DNA from: Flexibacter flexilis DSM 6793
GTDB lineage: Bacteria; Bacteroidota; Bacteroidia; Cytophagales; Flexibacteraceae
Assembly (NCBI RefSeq): GCF_900112255.1
Contig: NZ_FOLE01000004.1
Location: 179,819-243,818, forward strand
Length of the DNA stretch: 64,000 bases
Direction: 5' to 3'
The position numbers and the translations under genes were made by a program. Positions 1 through 8,848 of the stretch are shown here, piece after piece (within the stretch, counting starts at the first letter, position 1; every line of letters begins with the position of its first letter). Under the pieces are notes generated by a model. The model saw nothing but the letters and a program-made list of their open reading frames with translations, ran no database searches and was not told the origin of the DNA.

Positions 1-1
1 G

Positions 2-2245
2 CCTTACAAACTTATCTTATTCCTACTTTTTTTCTTTAGCCATTCATTTGTTTTTGGGCAAAATAACAGCCTTTATGTGCTGGACAGCACCACCAAAATA
101 CCCGTACAATTTGCTGTTGTGCAAAGTCAAGACCTCAAATTTAGCCAAACCACCGACGAAAACGGCTTTGTGAGTTTGAACAAATTGCCCGAAAATACGC
201 GCCGCCTTGTGGTAAGTCGTGTCGGATTTCAGGCCAAAACTATTGACATGAAAGAGCTTATCACTTCAAAATCAATGGTTTATTTGCAGCCCAAAATCAC
301 AAGTTTGTCGGAAGTGGTCATCAACGCCAGTGCCAACAACGGCATTTTCAAAACCATCAGCGATTTGGATATTCATTTGCGCCCCATCAACAACTCCCAA
401 GAAGTGTTGCGCATGGTGCCAGGGTTGTTTATTGGCCAACACGCAGGCGGCGGCAAAGCCGAACAGATTTTTTTGCGCGGTTTTGACCTCGACCACGGCA
501 CAGACATCAATATTTCGGTGGACGGAATGCCCGTAAACATGGTAAGCCATGCGCACGGACAAGGCTACGCCGATTTGCATTTTGTGATACCAGAACTCAT
601 TGAAAATGTGAATTTTAACAAAGGCCCTTATTTCGCCGATAAAGGCAATTTCACGACGGCAGGTTTCGTGGAGTTCAAAACCAAAGATTATCTGGAAAAT
701 AATTTTGTGAAAGCTGAAGGCGGCCAATTCAACACGTTTCGGGGCATTGCGGGCATTAATTTGCTCAAAACGCAACCCGACCGCCGCGACCAAAGTTTGT
801 ACATGGCCACCGAAGCCTCCTACACTAAAGGTTATTTTACTGAATCTCAAAACTTTAGACGCTTCAATGGCGTATTGAAATATCACGGAAAACTCAGCCC
901 AAATCATTCGTTTTCGGCGACGGCCACAGGTTTTACAAGCCAATGGTTAGCCTCTGGCCAAATTCCTGAGCGTGCCGTAAAAGCCAACCTGATTGGTTGG
1001 TACGGTGCCATAGACCCCAACGAAGGTGGCCAAACTTCGCGCTACAATGCCAATGTGGAGCTGCTAAGCCACTTAAATAATGGCGCGACGTGGCGCAACC
1101 AACTGTATTACAGCAAATATTTGTTTGAACTGTATTCTAATTTTACTTTTTACAAAGAAGACACTGTCAATGGCGACCAAATTCGGCAAAAAGAAAACCG
1201 CAATATTTGGGGCTATAACAGTACTTACCAACATCAACACGCCGTCGGCACGCTGTTGGCCGAAACCAAAGCAGGCGTACAAGTGCGCTACGATGATATA
1301 AATAATTTGGAATTGAGCCGCACCAAAGACCGCACCATTAACACCCAAAACATGATGTTTGGCGATGTACGCGAACTAAACGCAGCGGCTTATGTGTCTG
1401 AAAAAGTGTCGGTTACTGACCAACTCGACGTTACGGGGGCTTTGCGTTTTGACTATTTTCGCAACCACTACGCCGACCATTTGGCAGACACGACGATGTC
1501 GTCTAACTCGAATTTTATTTCTCCAAAACTCAATTTTAACTATCGCCTCAACGACAACTTGCAGTTGTATTGGTACAATGGGCGCGGTTTTCATAGCAAC
1601 GACACGCGCGTAGCCGTGCAACAAAACGGAAAAAAAGTATTGCCGCCAGCCTACGGTACGGATTTGGGAATGGTGAAAAAATTGGGTAAAAAATTCTTTT
1701 TGCAAACAGCGATTTGGTATTTGTGGCTCGACCAAGAATTTGTGTATGTGGGCGATGAAGGCGTAGTGGAAGCAGGTGGCCAAACGCGCCGTTTTGGCTT
1801 GGACGTGTCGGCCAGATACGAGATAATCAGCAACTTATACGCAGATTTGGAACTGAGTTTGGCCAATCCTCGCGCCTTAGGCGTGGCACACAGCGAAAGT
1901 TATTTGCCTTTAGCTCCACGCGTTACGAGTGTGGGCGGGCTTACTTATCGCCAGCGCAAAGGCTGGAACGGTAGTTTGCGTTACCGCTATATGGCCGACC
2001 GCCCCGCCAACGAAACCAATACGGTAGTGGCTGAAGGTTATTGGGTGGTAGATGCCGCCGCCAACTACACTACGCAGCGTTGGGAAGCAGGACTTTCTAT
2101 CCAAAACTTACTGAATACCAAGTGGAAAGAGACACAATTCGACACGGAAAGCCGCTTACAAAACGAACCTGCCGCCGTGTCCGAAATTCACTTTACAGCA
2201 GGTACGCCATTTTTTGCAAGGCTTAACTTGACGGTGTTTTTTTAG
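2..2245 (+). CDS. TonB-dependent outer membrane receptor (5' end outside window)
   Basis: The frame is open from base 2. Its first visible codons read as the hydrophobic core of a signal peptide ending in VFGQN, so the real start lies upstream of the window; the GTG at 77 is internal. After the signal comes a carboxypeptidase-like regulatory domain (to about residue 85 of the visible part), a plug domain containing the stretch LRGFDLDHGTD, and a long beta-barrel ending in Phe (TVFF), as barrel proteins do. The family moves a bound substrate across the outer membrane using TonB energy; the substrate cannot be told here. It overlaps the convergent prmC stop by 4 bases. Confidence 0.9.
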   Translation, partial: PYKLILFLLFFFSHSFVFGQNNSLYVLDSTTKIPVQFAVVQSQDLKFSQTTDENGFVSLNKLPENTRRLVVSRVGFQAKTIDMKELITSKSMVYLQPKITSLSEVVINASANNGIFKTISDLDIHLRPINNSQEVLRMVPGLFIGQHAGGGKAEQIFLRGFDLDHGTDINISVDGMPVNMVSHAHGQGYADLHFVIPELIENVNFNKGPYFADKGNFTTAGFVEFKTKDYLENNFVKAEGGQFNTFRGIAGINLLKTQPDRRDQSLYMATEASYTKGYFTESQNFRRFNGVLKYHGKLSPNHSFSATATGFTSQWLASGQIPERAVKANLIGWYGAIDPNEGGQTSRYNANVELLSHLNNGATWRNQLYYSKYLFELYSNFTFYKEDTVNGDQIRQKENRNIWGYNSTYQHQHAVGTLLAETKAGVQVRYDDINNLELSRTKDRTINTQNMMFGDVRELNAAAYVSEKVSVTDQLDVTGALRFDYFRNHYADHLADTTMSSNSNFISPKLNFNYRLNDNLQLYWYNGRGFHSNDTRVAVQQNGKKVLPPAYGTDLGMVKKLGKKFFLQTAIWYLWLDQEFVYVGDEGVVEAGGQTRRFGLDVSARYEIISNLYADLELSLANPRALGVAHSESYLPLAPRVTSVGGLTYRQRKGWNGSLRYRYMADRPANETNTVVAEGYWVVDAAANYTTQRWEAGLSIQNLLNTKWKETQFDTESRLQNEPAAVSEIHFTAGTPFFARLNLTVFF

Positions 2246-3114
2246 CATTTTTGCCCATAAACCAAACGGTCTTTGCCGCGCATATCTTGCTGTATTACAA
2301 TATTTTCAAAACCATGTCCGCGCAAACAAGCCGCCGTTTGGGGGGCAAACTGTTCGTTTATTTCCAAGAAAATATAACCTTGCGGTTTGAGCAAATACGC
2401 AGCAGCTTGCGCCAATGCCTCATAAAATAAAAGCGGCTGTTCGTCGGGCACAAACAAGGCTGTTTCGGGTTCGTAATCCAGCACATTGGGGCGCATTTGG
2501 GATTTTTCGGCCAGCGTAATGTACGGCGGATTGCTCACCAACAAATCCAAACTTTCGGGCGCAAGTGCCTTTTGCCAATCTTCGGGATTTAGAATATCCG
2601 TTTGCCGAAACGTAACAGTTGCGTTATTGCGGGCAGCGTTGCGGGTTGCCGTTTCTAAGGCTTTGGGGCTAATATCCCAAGCGTAAGTTTGCGCCTGTGG
2701 CCAATGAGCCGAGAGCGTAACGGCAATGCAGCCGCTCCCCGTTCCCACGTCCAAAAGCGTTTGGGGTGGCGTTTGTTTTTTGTACTTCTGCAAGATAGTA
2801 TAAACAATTTCTTCTGTTTCGGGGCGCGGAATAAGCGTCGCTTCGTTTACTTCAAACACCAGCCCATAAAACTCAGTTTCTCCCAACACATATTGTATGG
2901 GTTCGTGACGCAAAAGCCGCGCTAATGCCGTTTGTATTTCCTGAATTACAGCGGTTTGTATTGCTATTTCTTTGCGTAAAATAGCATCTTGTTTGCGCAC
3001 GTGTGCGTAATGTTCCAGCAACCACCAAGCCATTGTATCCGCTTCGGGCGTGGGATAAATGCTTTGCAAAGCCTGCGAATATTGTTGATGTAAATCAGAA
3101 ATGAGTACAGCCAT
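2242..3114 (-). CDS. prmC: Peptide chain release factor N(5)-glutamine methyltransferase
   Basis: PrmC (HemK) methylates the Gln of the GGQ motif in release factors RF1 and RF2 in the cytoplasm, using S-adenosylmethionine. The 290-residue protein has the helical N-terminal domain, then the SAM-binding loop LDVGTGSG at about 121-128 and the catalytic NPPY motif at 195-198. Length and motif spacing are normal. The start at 3114 leaves 11 bases to the upstream DUF2490 gene, so the two are probably co-transcribed. The 3' end overlaps the convergent TonB receptor by 4 bases, with no room for a separate terminator. Confidence 0.95.
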   Translation of the reverse strand: MAVLISDLHQQYSQALQSIYPTPEADTMAWWLLEHYAHVRKQDAILRKEIAIQTAVIQEIQTALARLLRHEPIQYVLGETEFYGLVFEVNEATLIPRPETEEIVYTILQKYKKQTPPQTLLDVGTGSGCIAVTLSAHWPQAQTYAWDISPKALETATRNAARNNATVTFRQTDILNPEDWQKALAPESLDLLVSNPPYITLAEKSQMRPNVLDYEPETALFVPDEQPLLFYEALAQAAAYLLKPQGYIFLEINEQFAPQTAACLRGHGFENIVIQQDMRGKDRLVYGQKC

Positions 3115-3125
3115 TGACTTGTCGG

Positions 3126-3914
3126 TTATTGTATAATATTGCTATCTGTGCTATTGATGTGCCAACGCAACATCAGGCCATAAATGGGCGTAATGCGATT
3201 CAGATTATAAGTTTCGGGCGTAACGGGCGGCGGGTTGCTGGTAACCAATGCCTTGAGGTAATCGGTTTGGCGCATGGCAAACACCGACAACAACACTTTA
3301 GGCGAAACGGGATATTGTGCCATCAGGCGCAAGCGCGTGCGGTCGATGCGGCGGCGTTCTTGGGTTTTGTCGTAGTCGTCTTCGCGATATTTAAAAAATT
3401 CGGCGGAAGCCACCACATTTAGTTTATGTTTGGCCGTAATGCGAAACTGCCGCGAAAGCCCCAGCCACAACCGAAATCGCCAAGACGAAACCGTCTTTTC
3501 GTTGGTCGGGACGCGCCTGTCGGCCATCAAAGTTTTGGTAAATAAAACGCTGCCTATTTTGCCGCGATGCGTGGCATAGCCTCTGTAAACCTGTAAGTTA
3601 AAGCTTTGCATATACGCCCAACGATAGCCCAAACCCCAAGACCAATGCTCATTGATGGGCTTTTCGTAGGTCAGGCCAGTTTGGAGGCGCAAAAACTGAT
3701 TGGTCGGAAATTTTTTATCAAAATTATAATCCGAATCCACAGAACTGCGCGTCTGTTGCTCAAAAATCAAAACGGCTTTGTCTTTGAATTGATAATCGGC
3801 TTGCCAATACGTCCAGTATTGCGTAGGCAAATAGGTTTTTACGGTGCTCTGCGCCAATGCGTTACTTGCCGCAACGACCGCCCAAAGCAACAGCCAAAGA
3901 ATAGTTTTTTTCAT
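3126..3914 (-). CDS. DUF2490 family outer membrane protein
   Basis: The start is placed at the ATG at 3914, which begins a clean signal peptide (MKKTILWLLLW...ALAQ); the frame runs seven codons further up without a signal-like start. The rest has the alternating aromatic/polar strands of a small barrel (YWTYWQADYQF, LRLQTGLTYEK, WGLGYRWAYMQ), as in the DUF2490 family common in Bacteroidota. No enzyme motif is seen and the function is unknown. It lies directly upstream of prmC on the same strand. Confidence 0.75.
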   Translation of the reverse strand: MKKTILWLLLWAVVAASNALAQSTVKTYLPTQYWTYWQADYQFKDKAVLIFEQQTRSSVDSDYNFDKKFPTNQFLRLQTGLTYEKPINEHWSWGLGYRWAYMQSFNLQVYRGYATHRGKIGSVLFTKTLMADRRVPTNEKTVSSWRFRLWLGLSRQFRITAKHKLNVVASAEFFKYREDDYDKTQERRRIDRTRLRLMAQYPVSPKVLLSVFAMRQTDYLKALVTSNPPPVTPETYNLNRITPIYGLMLRWHINSTDSNIIQ

Positions 3915-4223
3915 ATCCTTACAGAAAGTACGCAAAGATAAAAGGAAAGTTGAGCTTTGGCACTAAGGCCACCCACAAGCAATTTACAAAATGACAGGAT
4001 TGACAGAGCGATTCTGTGGTTTTTGCGCCACTATCTTAAAATAAAATATAAAATTGTTTGCAAGTATCCTTTGAATTTAGGATTTTGCAGTGATAAATTG
4101 CCGTAAGGTTGGTTTGTGGGGGGGTTAGCTGTTATACGAAGGAAAATATTGGACAACTCAAACAGAGTAATTAGTAGAATTAAAATCTAATTTTGTACAA
4201 AAAACGATTAAATCCAGTTAATT
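3915..4223. other. Gene-free stretch upstream of the Septu pair
   Basis: About 309 bases without a credible gene, between divergently transcribed units. Composition shifts from the moderate G+C of prmC to the A+T-rich defence genes. It holds a run of seven G at about 4118-4124 followed by GTTAGCTGTTATACG, which could mark an insertion boundary, and a TAATTTTG box at 4188-4195 that fits the Bacteroidota -7 element, 28 bases before ptuA. No good -33 TTG partner was found. Confidence 0.4.
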
Positions 4224-5840
4224 ATGTTTTTAAAAAAAGTATTTATTAATAAATATAAAGTATTAAAAGAAATTTCTATCAATTTTGAGAGAAAAAAAGG
4301 TTATTCTGTATTTCCAATAATAAGTGAAAACGGAGGAGGTAAGAGCACTCTATTGCAAATTATCTTTTCTTTTCTACATTTAGCTTTTGTGCCTAATAGA
4401 CAAAAGTATTTAATAAAAATGCTTGAGTTTTATAATTCTAAAATAAAGAATGATGAACTTATCAATGTCATAAACTTTGAATTAGAATACAATAAAAAAG
4501 ATATTTATATTGATTTTTTCTACTGCAGGAGTAATTATAAAAAACTTAATTTCAATTCAATTGTAGAATTAAGAGAACTTGAAAATAAAAAGGAGCTATT
4601 AAGAAATACGATAAAGGATATTGAATTGCTAAATAATATTGAAACAGATTTGCAAAATTCAAATATTTCTAACATGATGGTTTGGAGGGAATTATCTAGA
4701 TTTTGTCAAAGTCACCGCGAGGAAGAACGCTTAAGAACTGGGGATACAAAATTTCTATTGAGTTTTATAAACAATACACGAACAAAGCTTGAACGTTCTT
4801 TAATTAGCGATGATGAAATTAATACTCAAATAATAAAGGCTGAAGCAGAACGGAACAAACTATACGAAGAATTAAAAAAGGAAGATTTGTTTTATGCTTT
4901 CCACTTTAATCAAAATAATGATGTGCTTTTATATCGATCAAGTAGTGATATAGAGACACTTACAAATATTTCTAACCAAACATATTTAGCAACTCCCAAT
5001 ACTCAAGTTTTACAATTTCTAAAAGATGAACAATTATCTTCTTTGTTTACTAAAGACAAGTATATTTATAGTACTTATGATTACTTTATCAGAGAGTGCC
5101 AACAAGATATTGAAGGTTTATTTACCTATGATTTCTCCGCTATTAATTTAATACTTGAAGTTTTTCAAAAAGCAAGAGATAATGACTTTAGAAAGGCATT
5201 GGAGACTGGAGAATATGGAAATCAAATCAAGTCTACTAGAGAGGAATTGAATGGTTTATTATTGGGAAAATCAATAACTATTGATAATAGTTTTAAAGGA
5301 GTAACCTTTAGTACAATTGATTCAAATCTTACATTAAGCCCTAAAGATTTAAGTCATGGAGAATTAAAGAAATTAAGTATATATATTTGGTTGAAAGCTA
5401 AAACACAAGATGATTCATTAATTCTAATGGATGAAGTTGATATGGGTTTACATCCTACGTGGCAGCATGAGCTACTAGATGATTTACAAAAGTGGACTAA
5501 TGGAAATCAGTTTATATTAGCAACCCATTCACCACAAATAATCAGCAAATCCTATTACAAAAATATTGTTGTGATAAAAAGAACTATAGGAGGTGCAACT
5601 TCAGAACAGTTTAATCACGCTCCATTAGAAAGTGATTTGAATACAATAGTAAAAACTATAATGGGTGGAGAATATATTCCGAAGGAACTTTCTGAGCTTA
5701 GAAAAAAATACAGAACTTTATTTGAAGAAGGTAAAATTGATTCTGATGAAGCCAAAGAGATAAAAAATAAGATATTAATCTACGAAAGTGAAAACTCATC
5801 TTTCTTTCAAGATATTAAATTTCAAATTTCTTTAAAGTAA
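4224..5840 (+). CDS. ptuA: Septu defence ATPase PtuA-like
   Basis: An AAA/SMC-type ATPase of 538 residues. Walker A is ENGGGKST at 35-42, the ABC-like signature LSHGE is at 376-380, Walker B LILMDEVD at 399-406 and the switch histidine in ATHSP at 433-437. A charged helical insertion (about 110-220) lies between the two ATPase halves. Its TAA overlaps the ATG of the HNH gene by one base (TAATG), implying translational coupling. In known Septu systems PtuA forms a complex with the nuclease PtuB and limits phage. Base composition is much more A+T-rich than in the flanking genes, which suggests transfer. Assignment rests on the pair as a whole; the ATPase alone would only be a RecF/OLD-like ATPase. 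Confidence 0.85.
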   Translation: MFLKKVFINKYKVLKEISINFERKKGYSVFPIISENGGGKSTLLQIIFSFLHLAFVPNRQKYLIKMLEFYNSKIKNDELINVINFELEYNKKDIYIDFFYCRSNYKKLNFNSIVELRELENKKELLRNTIKDIELLNNIETDLQNSNISNMMVWRELSRFCQSHREEERLRTGDTKFLLSFINNTRTKLERSLISDDEINTQIIKAEAERNKLYEELKKEDLFYAFHFNQNNDVLLYRSSSDIETLTNISNQTYLATPNTQVLQFLKDEQLSSLFTKDKYIYSTYDYFIRECQQDIEGLFTYDFSAINLILEVFQKARDNDFRKALETGEYGNQIKSTREELNGLLLGKSITIDNSFKGVTFSTIDSNLTLSPKDLSHGELKKLSIYIWLKAKTQDDSLILMDEVDMGLHPTWQHELLDDLQKWTNGNQFILATHSPQIISKSYYKNIVVIKRTIGGATSEQFNHAPLESDLNTIVKTIMGGEYIPKELSELRKKYRTLFEEGKIDSDEAKEIKNKILIYESENSSFFQDIKFQISLK

Positions 5841-6484
5841 TGAAGTATATTAAAAAAAAAGAAGCACCTGAATTCTTTATTACTGACGTTATGGGTTTGT
5901 CAAAATGGAGTGAATATGATTCAAAAAAGAAGAAACGTTTAAAGAAATATATTCTTGAAAATGAACAATCACATCTTTGTTGCTACTGTGAAAAATTAAT
6001 AACGGAAGACAAAACAATGTCCCATGTAGAACATGTTAAACCCAAGAGTATAGATTTACATGCCTTAACCTTTGATTATTCCAATCTATTGGTCTCTTGT
6101 GAAGGTAATCATTTTAATGAGATTGGCGATAATAGTAGATATACTTGTGGTCAGATAAAAGGACAAGATTTTGACGAAAAAAAGTTTCTAAATCCTACAT
6201 TAATTCACGACATATCATCATATTTTAAGTTTGACATAGAAACAGGTTTAATATCTTCTTCTGGGAAAAATAATGTAAATGCTGAATTTACGTACAAAAT
6301 TTTAAATCTTAATGGGTATAATAATCGTTTAGCAGAAGCAAGAAAGATTGCCAAAGATTCTTTGATTAGGAATTTCTCGCAGATTCCTTTAGATAACAGA
6401 AAAGTTATGCTTAAAAACTATTTATCTAATGACAGTAATGAATTTATAACATTCTTAAGGTATGTGTTTAGAGACTACATTTAA
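5840..6484 (+). CDS. ptuB: Septu defence HNH nuclease PtuB-like
   Basis: A 214-residue HNH nuclease of the TIGR02646/PtuB type. It shows a CxxC knuckle (C47/C48 to C50), the catalytic-like pair E64-H65 within HVEHVKPKS, N82 in YSNLLVSC, and further cysteines at 87 and 103 that would complete the zinc site. The start overlaps the ptuA stop by one base. In this family the nuclease is thought to cut DNA when released or activated by its ATPase partner. No reverse transcriptase or retron-like RNA is seen beside the pair, so this looks like a stand-alone Septu rather than a retron-linked version. It is followed by a strong bidirectional terminator. Confidence 0.85.
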   Translation: MKYIKKKEAPEFFITDVMGLSKWSEYDSKKKKRLKKYILENEQSHLCCYCEKLITEDKTMSHVEHVKPKSIDLHALTFDYSNLLVSCEGNHFNEIGDNSRYTCGQIKGQDFDEKKFLNPTLIHDISSYFKFDIETGLISSSGKNNVNAEFTYKILNLNGYNNRLAEARKIAKDSLIRNFSQIPLDNRKVMLKNYLSNDSNEFITFLRYVFRDYI

Positions 6485-6579
6485 ACTACAATACATATAT
6501 CGTATTGGCGAAATGGCGAGCCTATATGCAAATATCTGAGCTCACCCATCTTTACTAGACAACCAACACATCTTCCATA

Positions 6580-6624
6580 AAAACAAAAGAGGCTGCCCCC
6601 AATGGAGTAGCCTCTTTTGTTTTT
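6580..6624. terminator. Bidirectional terminator between ptuB and a DinB-like gene
   Basis: A perfect 15-bp inverted repeat (6580-6594 with 6609-6623) and a 14-base loop. The A-run on the left and T-run on the right allow it to end both the plus-strand ptuAB unit and the minus-strand unit ending at 6637. Confidence 0.85.
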
Positions 6625-6636
6625 ACATCAACGCAT

Positions 6637-7203
6637 TTATTTTTTACCCAAAAACTCATCTGTAAAATGTTGGCGGTGCTTGTCTTCCGCAAATTTGGCG
6701 GCGTTATAATCCGTTGATTTGCCGCGCGGAATACTCAAACTTTGCCAATCGTTTTGGGTCAGCATTTTAGACAAAAACACGATTTGGCCTACGTGATACG
6801 CATAATGTCCCAATTGCCGATTCACGGCCTCCAGCACCGTGTGCGCCTGATTGCGAATATAGACCAAATCCGATATGTTTTCGGGCTTGATTTGGGCTAA
6901 TGCCTCGAATAACACTGCCCAACCTTCCTCCCATTTTTGCCACAGCTCGGCGGGCGTGGCAATGTCATTTTCAAATTCGGCCTCGCGGTTACGCCATGTT
7001 TTTTCGCCGTCTTCCGTCAAGAAATTAGTCCAACGCGAGAGCATATTCCCCCACAAATGCTTGACAATGACAGCAATACTGTTACTTTCTGCACTTAGCA
7101 CAGCAAACAAATTTTGGTCGCTGACCTGTTTCATGGATTTTTCACCCAACATTTTATAGTACCTGAACAGCTCCGTTACGCTATGGATATAATTTTCTTG
7201 CAT
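6637..7203 (-). CDS. DUF1572 (DinB-like) protein
   Basis: 188 residues, with the four-helix layout of the DinB/YfiT superfamily as seen in DUF1572: an N-terminal helix after the start, HLWGN at about residue 49, and HYAYHVGQIVFL near 137-148. These positions supply the three histidines that bind metal in the superfamily. Some relatives are thiol-dependent transferases; the substrate here is unknown. It lies 13 bases after the PEBP gene and is probably co-transcribed with it. Confidence 0.75.
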   Translation of the reverse strand: MQENYIHSVTELFRYYKMLGEKSMKQVSDQNLFAVLSAESNSIAVIVKHLWGNMLSRWTNFLTEDGEKTWRNREAEFENDIATPAELWQKWEEGWAVLFEALAQIKPENISDLVYIRNQAHTVLEAVNRQLGHYAYHVGQIVFLSKMLTQNDWQSLSIPRGKSTDYNAAKFAEDKHRQHFTDEFLGKK

Positions 7204-7216
7204 GGCTTTTGTATTT

Positions 7217-7759
7217 TTAGCGTTTGTAATGGAAAATTAAAGAGGCTTTTTCGATGGTATTGGCGTTAAGATAATAACCCACCATCGCAGGCGACGCACT
7301 CGACGAAAGACCTAATTTTTCGATTTTGAGGGCGTAAACTGTTACGATATAGCGATGAAACCCGTGGCCTTCTGGCGGGCAAGGGCCGCCGTAACCAGAT
7401 GTACCAAAGTCAGTTATGCCTTGAATCGCCGAAGCAGGCAAATGCTTTTTGTCGGGCGTACCTGCACCACTTGGCAAGCTGCTCAACGTAGCGGGAAGGT
7501 CAAAAACCACCCAATGCCACCAGCCGCTACCCGTTGGCGCATCGGGGTCATATACCGTAATGGCAAAACTTTTTGTGCCTTGCGGCGCATTTGACCACGA
7601 AAGTTGAGGCGACATATTTTTGCCCGTACAGCCAAACGAATTAAACACTTGTTTGTCAGTGGCTTGTCCGCCCAAATCATCACTTTTCAGGGTAAAAGTT
7701 TGTGCCTGAACAGCATATGACATCAGCCACATCACGAGCAATAAAGATACTTTTTTCAT
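7217..7759 (-). CDS. YbhB/YbcL family PEBP-like protein, exported
   Basis: 180 residues beginning with a signal peptide (MKKVSLLLVMW...VQAQ). The mature part has the PEBP fold signature: YDPDAPTGSGWWHWV, PPEGHGFHRY and a C-terminal helix. The family binds phosphate-containing ligands, and its bacterial role is unclear. A CAAAAGTA (minus-strand TACTTTTG) box at 7795-7802 is a candidate -7 element 36 bases before the start. The DUF1572 gene follows 13 bases downstream. Confidence 0.85.
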   Translation of the reverse strand: MKKVSLLLVMWLMSYAVQAQTFTLKSDDLGGQATDKQVFNSFGCTGKNMSPQLSWSNAPQGTKSFAITVYDPDAPTGSGWWHWVVFDLPATLSSLPSGAGTPDKKHLPASAIQGITDFGTSGYGGPCPPEGHGFHRYIVTVYALKIEKLGLSSSASPAMVGYYLNANTIEKASLIFHYKR

Positions 7760-7858
7760 AAAATTAAACTTTGGTTTGTTGAATAATTATAAGGCAAAAG
7801 TAGTGTACTAATAGCTGTGAGCGTTATCGCTGTTGTTTCAAAAAATGTTGCCAAAAGG

Positions 7859-8728
7859 TCAATTATCAGAGTTTTGGAAACGCTTGGGCGTATAGCCATA
7901 ATGTTGCTTGAAAGATTGGATAAAACCCGACAACGTATCAAAGCCCACTTCCAAATAAATATCGCTGGGGCGGCTTTGGCCAGACTTGAGCAAATACGCA
8001 GCTTTGGCCAAACGCTGCTGCACAAACCAAACATTAGGCGAGGTATTATATACTTTCAGAAATTTACGTTTGAAGGTAGAGGCACTCATATTGCACAAAA
8101 AGGCCAGTTCCTCGATGGTGAGTTTATTAAAAACATTGCGTTCTACCACATGGCGAAACACCATATTTTCGTCCGTTTGGCGGTCGTTTACCCAAAAATT
8201 CAGGATTTGCGCCCCATATTTTTCTACCCAATACAAGAGCAGTTCTTCGATTTTGAGGGCACAAATGCGCAACGAAGTATTAGGATTTTGGAGTAAAATC
8301 TGAAGTGAACTTACCAAATTATTGATAAAATCATCTTTTTCGAGCAACAAATACGGCTTTTCGAGCGGCTTGTAGGCAAACTGGATATTATATTTTTGGA
8401 TAAAATTGGCCACAAAAGCATCATCAAAAAAGAGCAACAAACTGCTGTACTGATTGGTAGCCGAAAGGCGTTCGGACATTAGGCAACGGCCAGCCTTCAG
8501 GCACACCAAATGCGCCGCATCTATGTGCAACTGCTCGGTATCTTGAATCACTTTCACGCCCTCCAACACAATGCTAATGAGGTTTTTATGCAATTGAATT
8601 TTGCTTTTGGGCGTATCGGACAAATAGTTTTTATAATCAACAATCCCGAACTGTTCGCTATTGATTTGCGGGTGTGGCGAGTCAATGATAGATTGTGGTA
8701 AGTCCAAAAACTCAAGATTTTGCATCAT
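7859..8728 (-). CDS. AraC family transcriptional regulator
   Basis: The two C-terminal helix-turn-helix units are clear: NKLTIEELAFLCNMSASTFKRKF, then SDIYLEVGFDTLSGFIQSFKQHYG followed by the family ending TPKRF. The N-terminal half (about 170 residues) is a putative ligand-sensing domain. The frame is open to an ATG at 8845, but the extra residues look like translated spacer, so the double ATG at 8728/8725 is preferred. It sits just downstream of the iron-type operon on the same strand and might regulate it, but that is inference. Confidence 0.85.
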   Translation of the reverse strand: MMQNLEFLDLPQSIIDSPHPQINSEQFGIVDYKNYLSDTPKSKIQLHKNLISIVLEGVKVIQDTEQLHIDAAHLVCLKAGRCLMSERLSATNQYSSLLLFFDDAFVANFIQKYNIQFAYKPLEKPYLLLEKDDFINNLVSSLQILLQNPNTSLRICALKIEELLLYWVEKYGAQILNFWVNDRQTDENMVFRHVVERNVFNKLTIEELAFLCNMSASTFKRKFLKVYNTSPNVWFVQQRLAKAAYLLKSGQSRPSDIYLEVGFDTLSGFIQSFKQHYGYTPKRFQNSDN

Positions 8729-8848
8729 TCCAAACAGATAATTACGTGTTCCAAGCAAACGATTTTCGTTGCAATAAAATTCAATATCAATTTTCGGATT
8801 TGCAAATATTCCTTCCCCTCCCCCAACTACATTTGGCCAACCCATTCA

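Noticed and set aside
272..943. Long minus-strand open frame inside the first TonB receptor
   Set aside because: It lies antisense to a clear receptor gene and shows no domain or signal; it is a shadow of biased codon use.
4224..6484. Retron-linked Septu
   Set aside because: No reverse transcriptase gene or msr/msd-like RNA was seen next to the ptuAB pair.
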